DNA of 64,000 bases from Desulfovibrio sp. Marseille-P6017 (GCA_900604495.1 UWOR01000006.1:131968-195967), one strand, 5' to 3'. Positions 1 through 9,795 are shown, counted from the first letter of the stretch. Notes: generated from the letters alone by a model not told the origin. A program made the numbers and translations.

Positions 1-1105
1 CTAAGTCTGAATATGTTTTTAAATTATATTTATCTGCAATTTCTTTTCTTACAGCTATTCCATAAGAATCATTAAAACCTAATATACCAGTCCATGTAAA
101 ACTAAATTTTTCCTTATATTCTTTTACTAACTCATCATACATTTCTTCATTATAAAAACCATCATGCTTTAATACCATATTCCAACCTGTTGAAGTATAT
201 TCTGGATACATATCAAACTCACCACTTACCATTCCTGGCTGAATATTAGATGTACCGCCTCCAACACCTTGTGTTACCTCTACATTAATATCTGTTTTTT
301 CCTCTATCATTTCCTTAATCATAGCCCCAATAATATATTGCTCTGTCATTGGCTTTGTTGCTAAATGTATAACTTGGTTATTATCTTTATTCTTATAAAA
401 AGTTAAACCACCAATAATTAAAAATATAAACACAATAGCTGATATAAAAATTTTTAAATCTATTTGTAAATTAGATTTTTTATCTATAATTATTCTTTCT
501 ATAACTCCTAGTATTCCATCAATAATAAGTGCTAAAATTGCTATTAATAAGCTTCCTATTATTGTCATTGATGTATTATTAGTAGTTATGCCTCGATATA
601 TAGCAATACCTAATCCACCTGCTCCAATAAAAGATGCTATTCCGGCTAATGCAATTGTCATTGTTACCATATTCCTAATACCTGACATAATTATTGGCAT
701 TGCTAAAGGTAATTTTATTTTATATATAATTTGAAGTCTTGTACTTCCCATACCTGTAGCTGCTTCAATTACTGCATCATCAATATTTTCAATTCCTGTA
801 AATGTATTTCTTACCATTGGTAATAATGCATAAATAGATAATGCTATAATGGCTGTTTTATTTCCTATACCAGAAAAAGGTATTAAAAACCCTAATAAAG
901 ATATTGATGGTATGGTGTATAAAAAATTAATAATACCTAATACACATTTAGAACTCTTCTTAAATTCACTAATAATAATTCCAATAACTAAACCAATAAT
1001 GCAAGATATTGTTACTGCAATAAATGATATCTGTAAGTGTTGACATAGTAAGTTTATAAAAAATGCACTTTTTTCTTGAAGTAAATTTATCATTTCACTT
1101 AACAC
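1..1105 (-). CDS. Osmoprotectant (glycine betaine/choline) ABC transporter permease-binding protein fusion, 3' part cut by window edge
   Basis: The minus-strand reading frame is open from a GTG at 1105 (alternative ATG at 1093) to the window edge. The first ~210 residues are a BPD-type permease with about six membrane segments and the EAA-loop region (EAATGMGSTRLQ). A further membrane segment (~residues 230-250) leads into an extracellular OpuAC-type substrate-binding domain (ATKPMTEQYIIG, GEFDMYPEYTSTGW). Permease-receptor fusions of this kind are known in OpuC/OpuF-type osmoprotectant importers. The start overlaps the stop region of the upstream gene (1108), so the two are probably co-transcribed. 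The ATPase subunit is not in view and may lie to the left. The C-terminus is missing only because the window ends. Confidence 0.85.
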   Translation of the reverse strand, partial: MLSEMINLLQEKSAFFINLLCQHLQISFIAVTISCIIGLVIGIIISEFKKSSKCVLGIINFLYTIPSISLLGFLIPFSGIGNKTAIIALSIYALLPMVRNTFTGIENIDDAVIEAATGMGSTRLQIIYKIKLPLAMPIIMSGIRNMVTMTIALAGIASFIGAGGLGIAIYRGITTNNTSMTIIGSLLIAILALIIDGILGVIERIIIDKKSNLQIDLKIFISAIVFIFLIIGGLTFYKNKDNNQVIHLATKPMTEQYIIGAMIKEMIEEKTDINVEVTQGVGGGTSNIQPGMVSGEFDMYPEYTSTGWNMVLKHDGFYNEEMYDELVKEYKEKFSFTWTGILGFNDSYGIAVRKEIADKYNLKTYSDL

Positions 1106-1107
1106 AC

Positions 1108-1719
1108 CTATTCACCTGCCTTAATAATTGCTTTTGTAGGACATTTCTCAAAACATAATCCACAATGTAAGCAATTATTTGGATTGATTAAGTATTGTTC
1201 ATCCTTAGTAATACATTGCTGAGGGCAGTTTTTTCTACATTTATCACACTTTATACAATCATTAGTTATATAAAATCCTTTTTTAAATATATTTTTACTT
1301 TTTAAAGAAAATGTTTTTCTATAAATAGGACTTTTACTTAAATTAAAGTATTCAATTTCTCCTTCATTTATATAGAAAACATCTAATATATATCTACTAT
1401 CCTTTGGATAAACATCATTCATAACTGTATTTTCTTCAAATACACGATCTAACCATTTACTTTGTTCTTTAACTAAACTTACTTTTCCCATTAATCTAAT
1501 AGACTCATAATTTTTAGTTAAACCTGCAATTGCAACTTTCTTTGACTCCAATAATTGACTATGAAAGTTTTTACCTCTTGCTGTTACAAAATATAAAGTT
1601 TCATTTTCCACAATCATTACATCAATAATTCTCACTTGAGGATTTCCATTTTTATCAACTGTTGCTAAAGCAACGTCTTTAATTTCACGTAAAAGCTTTA
1701 GACATTTATTAGCATTCAT
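1108..1719 (-). CDS. Pyridoxamine 5'-phosphate oxidase-like flavoprotein with C-terminal 2[4Fe-4S] ferredoxin domain
   Basis: This 203-residue protein has two parts. Residues ~1-125 form a PNPOx-like split-barrel FMN-binding domain (ALATVDKNGNPQVRIIDVM). Residues ~150-203 carry two CxxCxxCxxxC/P clusters (CIKCDKCRKNCPQ and CLHCGLCFEKCP) typical of bacterial ferredoxins. Such fusions are likely cytoplasmic redox enzymes whose substrate is not assigned. It sits directly upstream of the osmoprotectant transporter with a 2-bp gap, so they form one operon, but the sequence does not show a functional link. Confidence 0.82.
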   Translation of the reverse strand: MNANKCLKLLREIKDVALATVDKNGNPQVRIIDVMIVENETLYFVTARGKNFHSQLLESKKVAIAGLTKNYESIRLMGKVSLVKEQSKWLDRVFEENTVMNDVYPKDSRYILDVFYINEGEIEYFNLSKSPIYRKTFSLKSKNIFKKGFYITNDCIKCDKCRKNCPQQCITKDEQYLINPNNCLHCGLCFEKCPTKAIIKAGE

Positions 1720-1805
1720 AACATATACCTCTCTTTCCCTAATTAAAATTTAAATCAAATTATATACTTTATTAAGTACACCCATTAATGTTGTATAGTT
1801 TGCTA

Positions 1806-1835
1806 TAGATAACTATTAAGTAGATAACTATTAAG
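1806..1835. repeat. Perfect tandem duplication of a 15-bp unit upstream of the flavoprotein operon
   Basis: The 15-mer TAGATAACTATTAAG occurs twice head to tail about 90 bp upstream of the flavoprotein start. It could be an operator or a slippage duplication; the sequence alone does not decide. Confidence 0.5.
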
Positions 1836-1914
1836 TAATTTTCAAAAATAGCCTTGAATAAAATATATGTATAAGTTAAGATGTGTATTTATTTTTTTAT
1901 CTAAGTATTAGAAT

Positions 1915-1955
1915 AAAAAAGCTAGTTTAAATTAATTTCCAAACTAGCTTTTTTT
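1915..1955 (-). terminator. Intrinsic terminator of the flavodoxin-like gene
   Basis: Left arm AGCTAGTTT and right arm AAACTAGCT are flanked by an A-run and a T-run. The hairpin can act on both strands and sits just past the 3' end of the minus-strand gene at 2019. Confidence 0.8.
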
Positions 1956-2018
1956 ATAATTTATTTAATTTTATTTAAGCATTTTGTATGCTTCATCATC
2001 AACTTCTTCTTTTATTTA

Positions 2019-2555
2019 TTAAACTGATTTCCCCATTATATACGCTTCTTTCATAGCTTTACTTTCTTTTATATCTCCTCTTTGCCAAGCACCTACTCCG
2101 TAAATAATGCCTTTTTCTTTTGCCCCTGGTAAGCAATCCATAAATCCTCTAAATCCATCGAAAGTTCTTTCCAGCATTGCTTTATTAAGATCTGCTGCAG
2201 TTGCTATTAAGTAAAAATCTTTATTAGTAATCTCTGTGTATCTTGCTACGGTTCTATCAATTAAAGTTTTCATCTGTGCATCCATAGTATAAAAATAAAC
2301 TGGACTTGCCATTACTATTACATCTGCATTAATCATTTTTTGCAATATACTAGCCATATCATCTTTATGAACACATACTCCATCTCTTCTACATCTATAA
2401 CAAGCTATACAATAATTAATAATCTTATCTCCTAAAAATATCTTTTCTATATCATTACCAGATTCTCTAGCCCCATTTATAAATTGTTCACATAAAATCT
2501 CAGAATCCCCATTTTTTCTTGGACTTGCTGATAATACCAATACTTTTTTGCTCAC
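2019..2555 (-). CDS. NADPH-dependent FMN reductase / flavodoxin-fold oxidoreductase
   Basis: The protein is 178 residues with the flavodoxin-like fold of the iron-sulfur flavoprotein family. An N-terminal phosphate-binding loop (SASPRKNGDSE, ~9-19) is followed by a CIACYRCRRDGVC cysteine motif (~50-62) and by ASPVYFYTMDAQMKTLIDR (~84-102), which is characteristic of this family. The Cys spacing resembles ISF proteins but one cysteine is replaced, so an Fe-S cluster is uncertain. It is a monocistronic gene with an AAGGGGGG-like ribosome site just upstream. Confidence 0.85.
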   Translation of the reverse strand: MSKKVLVLSASPRKNGDSEILCEQFINGARESGNDIEKIFLGDKIINYCIACYRCRRDGVCVHKDDMASILQKMINADVIVMASPVYFYTMDAQMKTLIDRTVARYTEITNKDFYLIATAADLNKAMLERTFDGFRGFMDCLPGAKEKGIIYGVGAWQRGDIKESKAMKEAYIMGKSV

Positions 2556-2637
2556 TCTTTAATCCCCCCTAATTTATTGTGTTTTACAAATTAATGATAG
2601 TACTTAGAGTTAACTTCAAGTCAACTAGTTTTATAAT

Positions 2638-3207
2638 TTACTTCTCAATTTTACGAATAACTTTTGCTGGAACACCTCCAACAACAACATTCTTAGGAAT
2701 ATTTTTAGTTACAACTGCACCGGCTGCAATGATAGAACCATAACCAATAGTTACTCCTGGTAAAATTGTGGCATTCGATCCAATCCATACATTTTCTCCT
2801 ATAACAATTGGTGATGGATACATATCTCCTCGTTTATTAGGATCAATTTCATGATTAAGTGTAGCTAATACTACATTATGACCAATTAAAACATTATCTT
2901 TTATAATTATGCCTCCTTGGTCTTGAAATTTACATCCAGCATTTATAAATACTCTTTTTCCTATTTCTATGTTTTTACCACAGTCAGTGTAAAATGGTGG
3001 GAACAGTCCAAAACTTTCATCTACTGCCTTGCCAATCAACTCAGAAAAAATTTCTCTAATTTCATGAGCTTCATGATATTCATTATTTAATACTGATGTA
3101 ATCTTTAAAGCTTCTTGTGATAATTTATGCATAAATTCATGGACTTTTGAACCTTCAGTTACCTTCTTTCCTTGATTTAAATATGATAAATACTCTTTTA
3201 ATTCCAT
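2638..3207 (-). CDS. Maltose/galactoside O-acetyltransferase-like hexapeptide-repeat enzyme
   Basis: This 189-residue left-handed beta-helix acetyltransferase transfers acetyl from acetyl-CoA to a sugar or small acceptor. An N-terminal helical cap is followed by hexapeptide repeats from ~75 on. They include the catalytic His region ([14 protein letters not shown]) and the terminal turns ([38 protein letters not shown]). Length is standard for LacA/Maa. The acceptor is not deducible. A second, distinct copy of this family lies at 12476. Confidence 0.88.
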   Translation of the reverse strand: MELKEYLSYLNQGKKVTEGSKVHEFMHKLSQEALKITSVLNNEYHEAHEIREIFSELIGKAVDESFGLFPPFYTDCGKNIEIGKRVFINAGCKFQDQGGIIIKDNVLIGHNVVLATLNHEIDPNKRGDMYPSPIVIGENVWIGSNATILPGVTIGYGSIIAAGAVVTKNIPKNVVVGGVPAKVIRKIEK

Positions 3208-3278
3208 TTTTCTATCACCTTTCTTTATTAAAAAATTAATTTACTTTATTATCAAAATATACGTTCTAAATAACCATA

Positions 3279-3326
3279 ATAAAATAACTCTATTATAGTA
3301 AAGTACTATTATAGAGTTATTTTTAT
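3279..3326. terminator. Long-stem bidirectional hairpin
   Basis: A 20-bp perfect inverted repeat (AAAATAACTCTATTATAGTA and its complement) with a 3-nt loop lies between the acetyltransferase and the small ORF at 3334. A/T runs on both sides fit a bidirectional terminator. Confidence 0.75.
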
Positions 3327-3333
3327 ACTTATT

Positions 3334-3501
3334 TTAAATTTGATAAAAAAATTCTTCCAATTTATTAAATGGAGTTTTATCTGTTTTATCATAAGCATTT
3401 TCACTAAAAAATTTATAATGCGCTCTATCATCCATTATAAATAATATAGATCTTGTTGAAAATTTCATCAATTGTCTCTTATGAGAATAATAAAATAACA
3501 T
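3334..3501 (-). CDS. Small open frame, possibly a gene remnant (55 aa)
   Basis: The frame runs from an ATG at 3501 (MLFYYSHKRQ...) and ends just before the terminator at 3279-3326. That placement suggests a real transcript end. The frame stays open for 15 further codons upstream of the ATG, so it could be the tail of a larger decayed gene. I do not recognise a family, and no strong ribosome site is visible. Confidence 0.3.
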   Translation of the reverse strand: MLFYYSHKRQLMKFSTRSILFIMDDRAHYKFFSENAYDKTDKTPFNKLEEFFYQI

Positions 3502-3593
3502 ATAAATTGGTTTATTATGAACTATGATATGAAACCCTATCTCAATTTAGCAGAGAATATAAGAGAATATTTGATGTAACAGCTAAAATTGAG

Positions 3594-4367
3594 TTATATA
3601 TTAAATCCTACACTTTCAAAACTATGTGAATCTGAACCTAAAACGGTTTTAATTTTATATTTATTTACAAGCTCTAGTAGATATCCATGTATATACGGTT
3701 CTCTACAATATACTTTTCTAATACTAGAAGTATTAAAATCTAGCTCATAATCTTTCTCACATATAAGATTAATAATTTCATCTAGTCGCTTATTTCCATC
3801 ATAATCATATGGAAATAACTTATTAAACTTTCTAACTAAATTTAAATGACCTATTCTTTTGGGTTTATATATTCCCAAATCACTATTTATTGCTAACTTT
3901 AATGTTTCATAATATTTATTGTAAGTATTTTCTATAGAACCTAGCTTAGTAACTATCTTTAAAAATTCTTCAGCACTAAAATCTATACAATAATACTTCT
4001 CACCTATTTTTATCATATGTACTGATAATATAGAATCATCTAAATAATTACCATACTTATTTAACATTTTTTCTATCTCATATTCGTATTCTTCTATATA
4101 GTCTACTTCTACACCTACATTTATTTTAATCTTATCTTTATATTTATCTTTAAAAAAATTAACTTCCTTAAAGTAACTTAATATATCATCTTCATCCATT
4201 GCACTATCTTTTTTAGGTGATGGATCTTCAAAGTTATTCGGCAGTGGTAAGTGTTCTGTAAAAGTAATTTCAATTAATCCTACATCTATTGCTTTTTGTA
4301 TATAATCCTCTAGTTTATCTTTACTACCATGAGGACAATATGGCGTATGTATGTGTCCATCTTTCAT
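3594..4367 (-). CDS. PHP-domain histidinol-phosphatase (HisJ/HisK type)
   Basis: The 257-residue PHP-superfamily metal-dependent phosphoesterase has the usual motifs: HxH at the N-terminus (DGHIHTPYCPHG), TEHLP (~37-41), a mid-protein NVGVEVDYIEE segment, and C-terminal GSDSHSFESVG. Members dephosphorylate histidinol phosphate. No other his gene is nearby, so related phosphatase roles remain possible. An unexplained in-frame open stretch of about 40 codons (4383-4500) precedes it. Confidence 0.85.
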   Translation of the reverse strand: MKDGHIHTPYCPHGSKDKLEDYIQKAIDVGLIEITFTEHLPLPNNFEDPSPKKDSAMDEDDILSYFKEVNFFKDKYKDKIKINVGVEVDYIEEYEYEIEKMLNKYGNYLDDSILSVHMIKIGEKYYCIDFSAEEFLKIVTKLGSIENTYNKYYETLKLAINSDLGIYKPKRIGHLNLVRKFNKLFPYDYDGNKRLDEIINLICEKDYELDFNTSSIRKVYCREPYIHGYLLELVNKYKIKTVLGSDSHSFESVGFNI

Positions 4368-4500
4368 ATCTTTACCCCTATACAGCTATTGTTAAATTTT
4401 CTTTATTATCTTTGTTTCCTAAATACTTAATATCAACTTTAGAAATTTCTAAACAAACTTCCTGACCTATTTTTAAGTTGTTTTCTTGATTTAATATATT

Positions 4501-5033
4501 CTAAACTTCAAAAAATTCTTTTGCATAAACTATATCTCCAGATACATTTTCTAATGCTCCTTTAATTAACTCTATAGCCATATAGTTTTCACTTGGTACT
4601 TCAAAAGGTGCATTTATACCAAAATTTGTACTTTTCTCAAATCCAAATCTAGGATAGTATTTTTCACTACCTAGAACAAATATAGATTCATAACCTAATT
4701 CTTTAGCTATTTTAAAAGTTTCTTTTATAAGTAATCTACCAACCCCCATTTTTTGAAAATCCGGATGAACAGAAAGAGGTGCTAATGCTAAAGACATATA
4801 TTTTTCATTCTAAAATACTATATCCAGTTTTGTTGACATTATATGTCCAATAATTTTACCATTATGTTTTGCTACTAAGGATAATCCTTCTATAAAGTTA
4901 TCCGATTTACGAAGCTTTTCTACTAAATTATGTTCATTATTATCTGTGTGTTCTGAACTTTCAAATGATTTTTAATCATTACTTTGACTTCTTTAAAATC
5001 TCTTTCTTCTTTTCTTATTACTATATTTATCAT
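4501..5033 (-). pseudogene. GNAT acetyltransferase (YhbS-like), broken
   Basis: The gene starts at ATG 5033 (MINIVIRKEERDF). A reading-frame shift falls near 4965, where frame 1 HLKVQN should become FESSEHTDNNEHN. An in-frame TAG near 4810, after STKLDIVF, breaks the second part. The intact tail from ATG 4797 holds the acetyl-CoA binding loop (HPDFQKMGVGRLL, normally Q/R-x-x-G-x-G/A). Assembled across the lesions it would be a full-length ~175-aa acetyltransferase. The tail alone lacks the N-terminal half of the GNAT fold and is unlikely to work. Confidence 0.8.
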
Positions 5034-5093
5034 ATACTCTCCTTGGATGTATTAATTTTTATCTCTAAAACTATTCTCATCATATTATAATTA

Positions 5094-5127
5094 AATATGG
5101 TATAGAGTTAACGCTCTATACCATATT
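5094..5127. terminator. Terminator downstream of the TSUP permease
   Basis: AATATGGTATAGAG and CTCTATACCATATT form a 14-bp perfect stem with loop TTAACG. It sits ~55 bp past the minus-strand stop at 5184. Confidence 0.75.
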
Positions 5128-5183
5128 ACTATTGCATATTATCTCATAGTTTTTTCTACTAATCATTTAATATAAGTTTCTAT

Positions 5184-5960
5184 TTATATCAATTTTATTA
5201 AAATAGTTATTATCCCAAGAATTGCAAGGCATATACCTACGACTCTATTTAACTTTTTAATCTCACACTTATTTGCAAATTGTGCGCTAGCATAAGCAGC
5301 TATAACACAAGAAATGATAACTAACAGCATAGGTAATGGTTGTATTTTAGCACCCATAGAAATATGACTTACTGTTCCTGTTAAAGCGACCAAAGTCATA
5401 ATCATAGTACTTGTACCTACAGCTACTTTTAAATTATATCCAAGAAGTAATGTAAATACTGTAAGCATTAAAATTCCTCCACCACTTCCTGTAAAACCAC
5501 AAATCCAACCTATTCCACATCCAAAGAACATTGCTGTTGCAATTTTTTTATGATTTATTTGTTCTGAACCATCTTCTGCACCAAAACCTTTTTCAATAGG
5601 TTGTACTAAAAATTTTATCCCCAGTAAAATGGTAGTTGCCATAGAAATATACCCTAGACCATCTGGCTGCGACTGGGAAAAAAGAAATCCACTATAACTA
5701 CCAATAATAGTTCCTATAAAAGCGGTAATTGTAACAAGGATTCCATTTTTTAAGTCAATATTTTTATTTTTATAATAAGTGTAGGCTGTCAACATACTAG
5801 CAAGTACATCAGCTGCTAGTGCTACCGTTACAGCATCATAACTTTGCCATTTACATAAACTTACTAATAAAGGTGTTATAACTACTGCTGCAGAAAGTCC
5901 TGCAAGTCCTGTTACAATTCCTGCCCCTAATCCTGCAAAAATGTAAACTAAATATAACAT
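5184..5960 (-). CDS. TSUP-family (TauE/SafE) membrane permease
   Basis: The 258-residue integral membrane protein has about eight hydrophobic segments and the TSUP signature repeats: GAGIVTGLAGLSAAVVITPLL near the N-terminus and GWICGFTGSGGGILML at mid-protein. The family exports or imports sulfite, organosulfonates or similar anions across the cytoplasmic membrane; the substrate here is unknown. The gene is monocistronic. Confidence 0.88.
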   Translation of the reverse strand: MLYLVYIFAGLGAGIVTGLAGLSAAVVITPLLVSLCKWQSYDAVTVALAADVLASMLTAYTYYKNKNIDLKNGILVTITAFIGTIIGSYSGFLFSQSQPDGLGYISMATTILLGIKFLVQPIEKGFGAEDGSEQINHKKIATAMFFGCGIGWICGFTGSGGGILMLTVFTLLLGYNLKVAVGTSTMIMTLVALTGTVSHISMGAKIQPLPMLLVIISCVIAAYASAQFANKCEIKKLNRVVGICLAILGIITILIKLI

Positions 5961-6131
5961 ACTGTGTCTCTTCTCCTTCTACTTTTACTTCTTATACTAT
6001 ATACTTTGTAATATAAATTCTAGTCACTATGCTTTTTATATTATAATATTGCTATGTAGAAAATACAATATTTGGTGTTTTTATCTTATATTAATCTATA
6101 ATTTTAACTTTAATACATCTAAACTCTATAA

Positions 6132-6593
6132 TTAAAATTGTTTTACTAAATTAATCATCTCTATTGCAGTAAGTGCAGAATCATATCCTTTATTACCAGC
6201 TTTAGTTCCTGCTCTTTCTATTGCTTGTTCTATTGAATTTGTCGTAAGTACTCCAAATATAACAGGAATATTACTTTCAATTCCTACTGATGCCACACCT
6301 TTAGATACTTCTGCACAAACATAATCAAAATGTGGTGTTGCACCTTTTATGACACAACCTAAAGTTATAATTGCATCATATTTATTACACTTTGCCATAG
6401 CTTTAGCAAGTAATGGAATCTCAAATGATCCTGGAACATAAGCTACTTCAATATCATCTTCATTTACTCCATGTCTTTTAAGTCCGTCTATTGCACCTGA
6501 TATTAATTTTGAAACTATAAATTCATTAAATCTAGCTGCTACAATTCCTATTCTTAAATCTTTTCCTATTAAGTGTCCTTCTATAATTTTCAT
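6132..6593 (-). CDS. ribH: 6,7-dimethyl-8-ribityllumazine synthase
   Basis: This 153-residue enzyme condenses 5-amino-6-ribitylamino-uracil with 3,4-dihydroxy-2-butanone 4-phosphate, the penultimate riboflavin step. Visible family motifs are [38 protein letters not shown] (phosphate and catalytic region) and FGVLTT. Length is typical. It is the last gene of the ribDEBAH operon, 24 bp after ribBA. Confidence 0.97.
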   Translation of the reverse strand: MKIIEGHLIGKDLRIGIVAARFNEFIVSKLISGAIDGLKRHGVNEDDIEVAYVPGSFEIPLLAKAMAKCNKYDAIITLGCVIKGATPHFDYVCAEVSKGVASVGIESNIPVIFGVLTTNSIEQAIERAGTKAGNKGYDSALTAIEMINLVKQF

Positions 6594-6617
6594 AAATATT
6601 TATCCTCCTATTTTTCT

Positions 6618-7811
6618 TTATACTGTATATAAGTGACCTAATTTATCTTGCTTAGTTTTTAAATAATCTTTATTCTTTTCATTTAAATCTAAATCTAAAA
6701 TTACTCTTTTATTTACATTAATACCGTACTTTTCAACATCTTTGATTTTATCAGGATTATTTGTCATTAACCTTATATTCTTAATATTCAGTTTTTTTAA
6801 AATATGACATGCCTCATAATAAGTTCTTGAATCTACAGGCAATCCAAGTGCTAAATTAGCTTCAACTGTATCAAGTCCATTATCTTGTAAGTTATAAGCT
6901 TTTATTTTATTTAAAAGCCCAATTCCTCTACCTTCTTGTCTCATATAAACTACTACACCAGATTCATTTTCTTCTATAAGTTTAAGAGCTGCTTGTAATT
7001 GATTTCCACAATCGCATCTCATAGAACCAAGTATATCGCCTGTAAAACATTCTGAATGTATTCTACATAATACCGAATCCTTATTTTCTATATTTCCTTT
7101 GACAATAGCTATATGATGATCTTTAGTTAATTTATTTTCAAATCCATATATTCTAAAATCTCCATATTTAGTTGGCATTTTAGAATCACTAACTTTTAGC
7201 ATTAAATTTTCATTTTTTAGTCTATATTCAATTAAATCTTTTATAGATACTATCTTTATATTGTGACACTTTGAAAACTTTATTAAATCATCTAGTCTAG
7301 CCATTTCTCCATTATCTTTAACTATCTCACAGATTACAGCACTAGGAGAAAATCCACATATTCTAGCTAAATCAACACCTGCTTCTGTATGACCATTTCT
7401 TACAAGTACTCCTCCTTCTTTAGCTGCTAGAGGAAATACATGACCAGGTCTTTTAAAAGAATGCTCCGTTGAGTTTTTATCTATAAGTTTTTTAATAGTT
7501 AAAGCTCTTTCTTTCGATGAAATTCCAGTTGTAGTATCTATATAATCTACAGAAACTGTAAATGCTGTGTTATGCGAATCTGTGTTTTCATAAACCATAC
7601 TTTTTATATTTAATCTATCTAATAAATCTTTAGCCATAGGTGTACATATAAGACCACCTGCGTATCTTAACATAAATGTAATATCTTCATCTTTTACCAT
7701 GTCCGATGCTATTACTAAATCCCCCTCATTTTCTCTATCTTCATCATCAACTACAATCAACATCTTTCCTAATTTAAAATCTTCTAATGCTTCTTCTATG
7801 CTATTTAACAT
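6618..7811 (-). CDS. ribBA: Bifunctional DHBP synthase / GTP cyclohydrolase II
   Basis: The protein has 397 residues. Residues ~1-200 are RibB (DDEDRENEGDLV, RPGHVFPL, GHTEAGVDLAR) and make 3,4-dihydroxy-2-butanone 4-phosphate from ribulose 5-phosphate. Residues ~205-397 are RibA, with the zinc-binding cysteines in HSECFTGDILGSMRCDCGNQ and the catalytic QEGRGIGLLNK, and open the GTP ring. The two domains supply both substrates of the pathway. The gene lies between ribE and ribH in tight operon spacing. Confidence 0.97.
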   Translation of the reverse strand: MLNSIEEALEDFKLGKMLIVVDDEDRENEGDLVIASDMVKDEDITFMLRYAGGLICTPMAKDLLDRLNIKSMVYENTDSHNTAFTVSVDYIDTTTGISSKERALTIKKLIDKNSTEHSFKRPGHVFPLAAKEGGVLVRNGHTEAGVDLARICGFSPSAVICEIVKDNGEMARLDDLIKFSKCHNIKIVSIKDLIEYRLKNENLMLKVSDSKMPTKYGDFRIYGFENKLTKDHHIAIVKGNIENKDSVLCRIHSECFTGDILGSMRCDCGNQLQAALKLIEENESGVVVYMRQEGRGIGLLNKIKAYNLQDNGLDTVEANLALGLPVDSRTYYEACHILKKLNIKNIRLMTNNPDKIKDVEKYGINVNKRVILDLDLNEKNKDYLKTKQDKLGHLYTV

Positions 7812-7828
7812 ACTTCCTCCTTTAAAAT

Positions 7829-8476
7829 TTACATGAATCCATTATTAGATAAGAACTCTTTATTTATATTTAATTTTTTAGATATATTATCTATTTTTAA
7901 AAACTTCTCAATATATTTACCTACAATGTCACATTCAATATTTACATAATCCCCTATTTGCTTTTTATATAAAGTGGTTTCTTCTTGTGTATGTGGAATT
8001 ATAGATACCTTAAATCTATAATCATCAACATATACAACTGTTAAGCTTACACCATCTATAGTTACAGAACCTTTTTTTACTATATACCTTAAGATATTTT
8101 CATTTGCCTCTATAAATATATCCAAACTTGTAGGTGATTTTTCTATATTTGAAATAATGCACGATGAATCTATATGTCCACTAACTATATGACCATCAAA
8201 TCTAGAATCTACCTTTAAAGCTCTTTCTAAATTCAAAATATCATTTACTTTAAGATTTCCTAAATTACTTCTTCTTATAGTTTCCTCCATTATATAGAAG
8301 GTATAACTATCTTTATAGTAATCAGTTACAGTTACACATACACCATTGGTTGATATACTATCTCCCAACTTTATATCAGTAAGTATCTTTTTACAGTGTA
8401 CGCAGATTTCTTTGCCTCCATTTACATTCTTTATACTTCTTACCACTCCAATTTCTTCTACTATTCCTGTAAACAT
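7829..8476 (-). CDS. ribE: Riboflavin synthase alpha subunit
   Basis: This 215-residue enzyme dismutates two lumazines into riboflavin. It has two lumazine-binding barrel repeats, each with the expected turn: MFTGIVEEIG at the start, then ISTNGVCVTV in repeat 1 and VTIDGVSLTVV in repeat 2. The GHIDSSC segment of repeat 2 is also typical. It follows ribD by 9 bp. Confidence 0.96.
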   Translation of the reverse strand: MFTGIVEEIGVVRSIKNVNGGKEICVHCKKILTDIKLGDSISTNGVCVTVTDYYKDSYTFYIMEETIRRSNLGNLKVNDILNLERALKVDSRFDGHIVSGHIDSSCIISNIEKSPTSLDIFIEANENILRYIVKKGSVTIDGVSLTVVYVDDYRFKVSIIPHTQEETTLYKKQIGDYVNIECDIVGKYIEKFLKIDNISKKLNINKEFLSNNGFM

Positions 8477-8485
8477 AATTTCTCC

Positions 8486-9559
8486 TTATAAATATCCTTC
8501 AATGACAATATCTTCATCTATAATATATTGATTTATATTTTTTAATTTTATAGCATCTCTAACAAACTCTATTCCCCTGCCTCCAAGAGGAGTTGGCGAT
8601 GTTTTTCCGCCTAATATTTTAGGCGAGATAAATGACATGACCTTATTTACTAAATTAGACTTAACCATTGAGTAATTAAGAGTTGAACCACCTTCTAATA
8701 AAATGCTATCTATTTCTTTTTCCTTTAATTTAATCATTAATTCACTGAGGTTTACTTGATTATCTATATTAGAAGTCTTTATTATTTCAACGCCTTTAGA
8801 TTTTAATTTATTTATCTTATCTTCATCATCAGATATAGTAGCAACTATTATCTTTTCATGAACATTAAAAATATTTAAATCCATTGGTATTCTTAAATTT
8901 GAATCCACTATAATTGGAATAGGATTTACTCCGCCTTCTATTCTACAATTTAAAAGAGGGTTATCATTAAGTATTGTATTAATTCCAACCATTATAGCTT
9001 TATACTTGTTTCTAAGCTTATGTACCTCTTTTCTAGATTTTTCTGAAGTTATATACTTAGAATCTTTAGTAAAAGTTGCAATCTTTCCATCTAGTGTCAT
9101 AGCATATTTTAATAAAACAAAAGGTTTTAAAGTTTTAATATAATTAATAAATACTTCATTTAGTTCTTTACATTCTTTTTCTAATACTCCAACTTTAACT
9201 TCTATATTATTTTTTAATAGCATATCTATGCCATTTCCAGAAACTATTGGATTTACATCTTTCATTCCAATAACTACTCTTTTGAACTTTTTTTCTATCA
9301 GAGTCAAAGCACATGGTGGAGTTTTTCCATAATGAGAACATGGCTCTAAAGTTACATAAATTGTTGCTCCTTCAAGAGGTTCTTTTGCATTATTTATTGC
9401 ATTAATTTCTGCATGTTCCATTCCATATAGTTTGTGATATCCGGTAGAAATCACTTTATTATTTTTTACTATTACAGCACCTACTAAAGGATTGGGGCTT
9501 ACCCTTCCTTCTCCTTTACGTGCTAAATCTATTGCCATATTCATAAAATATTCATCCAT
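8486..9559 (-). CDS. ribD: Bifunctional diaminohydroxyphosphoribosylaminopyrimidine deaminase / reductase
   Basis: The protein has 357 residues. The N-terminal zinc deaminase has HAEINAI (~49-55) and PCSHYGKTPPCA (~74-85). The C-terminal dihydrofolate-reductase-like domain contains KYAMTLDGKIA, VGINTILNDNP and LLEGGSTLN. It carries out steps 2 and 3 of riboflavin synthesis. It is the first gene of the operon, with ribosome site AAGGAGG 5 nt before ATG, and lies directly downstream of the FMN riboswitch. Confidence 0.97.
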   Translation of the reverse strand: MDEYFMNMAIDLARKGEGRVSPNPLVGAVIVKNNKVISTGYHKLYGMEHAEINAINNAKEPLEGATIYVTLEPCSHYGKTPPCALTLIEKKFKRVVIGMKDVNPIVSGNGIDMLLKNNIEVKVGVLEKECKELNEVFINYIKTLKPFVLLKYAMTLDGKIATFTKDSKYITSEKSRKEVHKLRNKYKAIMVGINTILNDNPLLNCRIEGGVNPIPIIVDSNLRIPMDLNIFNVHEKIIVATISDDEDKINKLKSKGVEIIKTSNIDNQVNLSELMIKLKEKEIDSILLEGGSTLNYSMVKSNLVNKVMSFISPKILGGKTSPTPLGGRGIEFVRDAIKLKNINQYIIDEDIVIEGYL

Positions 9560-9588
9560 GTTAACCTCCTTATATAAATTTTACTATT

Positions 9589-9617
9589 AAAAAACCTCCT
9601 GGCTAATTTCAGGAGGT
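9589..9617 (-). terminator. Second terminator-like hairpin in the rib leader
   Basis: On the minus strand, ACCTCCTG and CAGGAGGT pair over an 8-nt loop and are followed by six T. The hairpin lies only ~30 nt before ribD, downstream of the first leader terminator. The right arm also looks like a ribosome site, so a translational role is possible. Confidence 0.6.
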
Positions 9618-9714
9618 AGGAAGTTGATTTTAATATATTTACTATTTAAGTATATTTAATAAAGCTATTGTTTAATAAGCTGCTTGCCTTAAAGTATTTT
9701 ATGTACGTAAAATT

Positions 9715-9745
9715 AAAAAGCTCTGAAATCAATGATTTCAGAGCT
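9715..9745 (-). terminator. Leader terminator of the FMN riboswitch
   Basis: A 13-bp perfect stem (AGCTCTGAAATCA with its complement) is followed by T-runs on the minus strand, ~50 nt after the aptamer. This is the likely expression platform that stops rib transcription when FMN is bound. Confidence 0.85.
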
Positions 9746-9795
9746 AAAATTTGCAAGACAATAAATAATACCTATTATAGTATCAATTATTTTAA

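Noticed and set aside
849..1043. Plus-strand frame of 64 aa inside the transporter
   Set aside because: It is antisense to a well-supported permease sequence and has no ribosome site.
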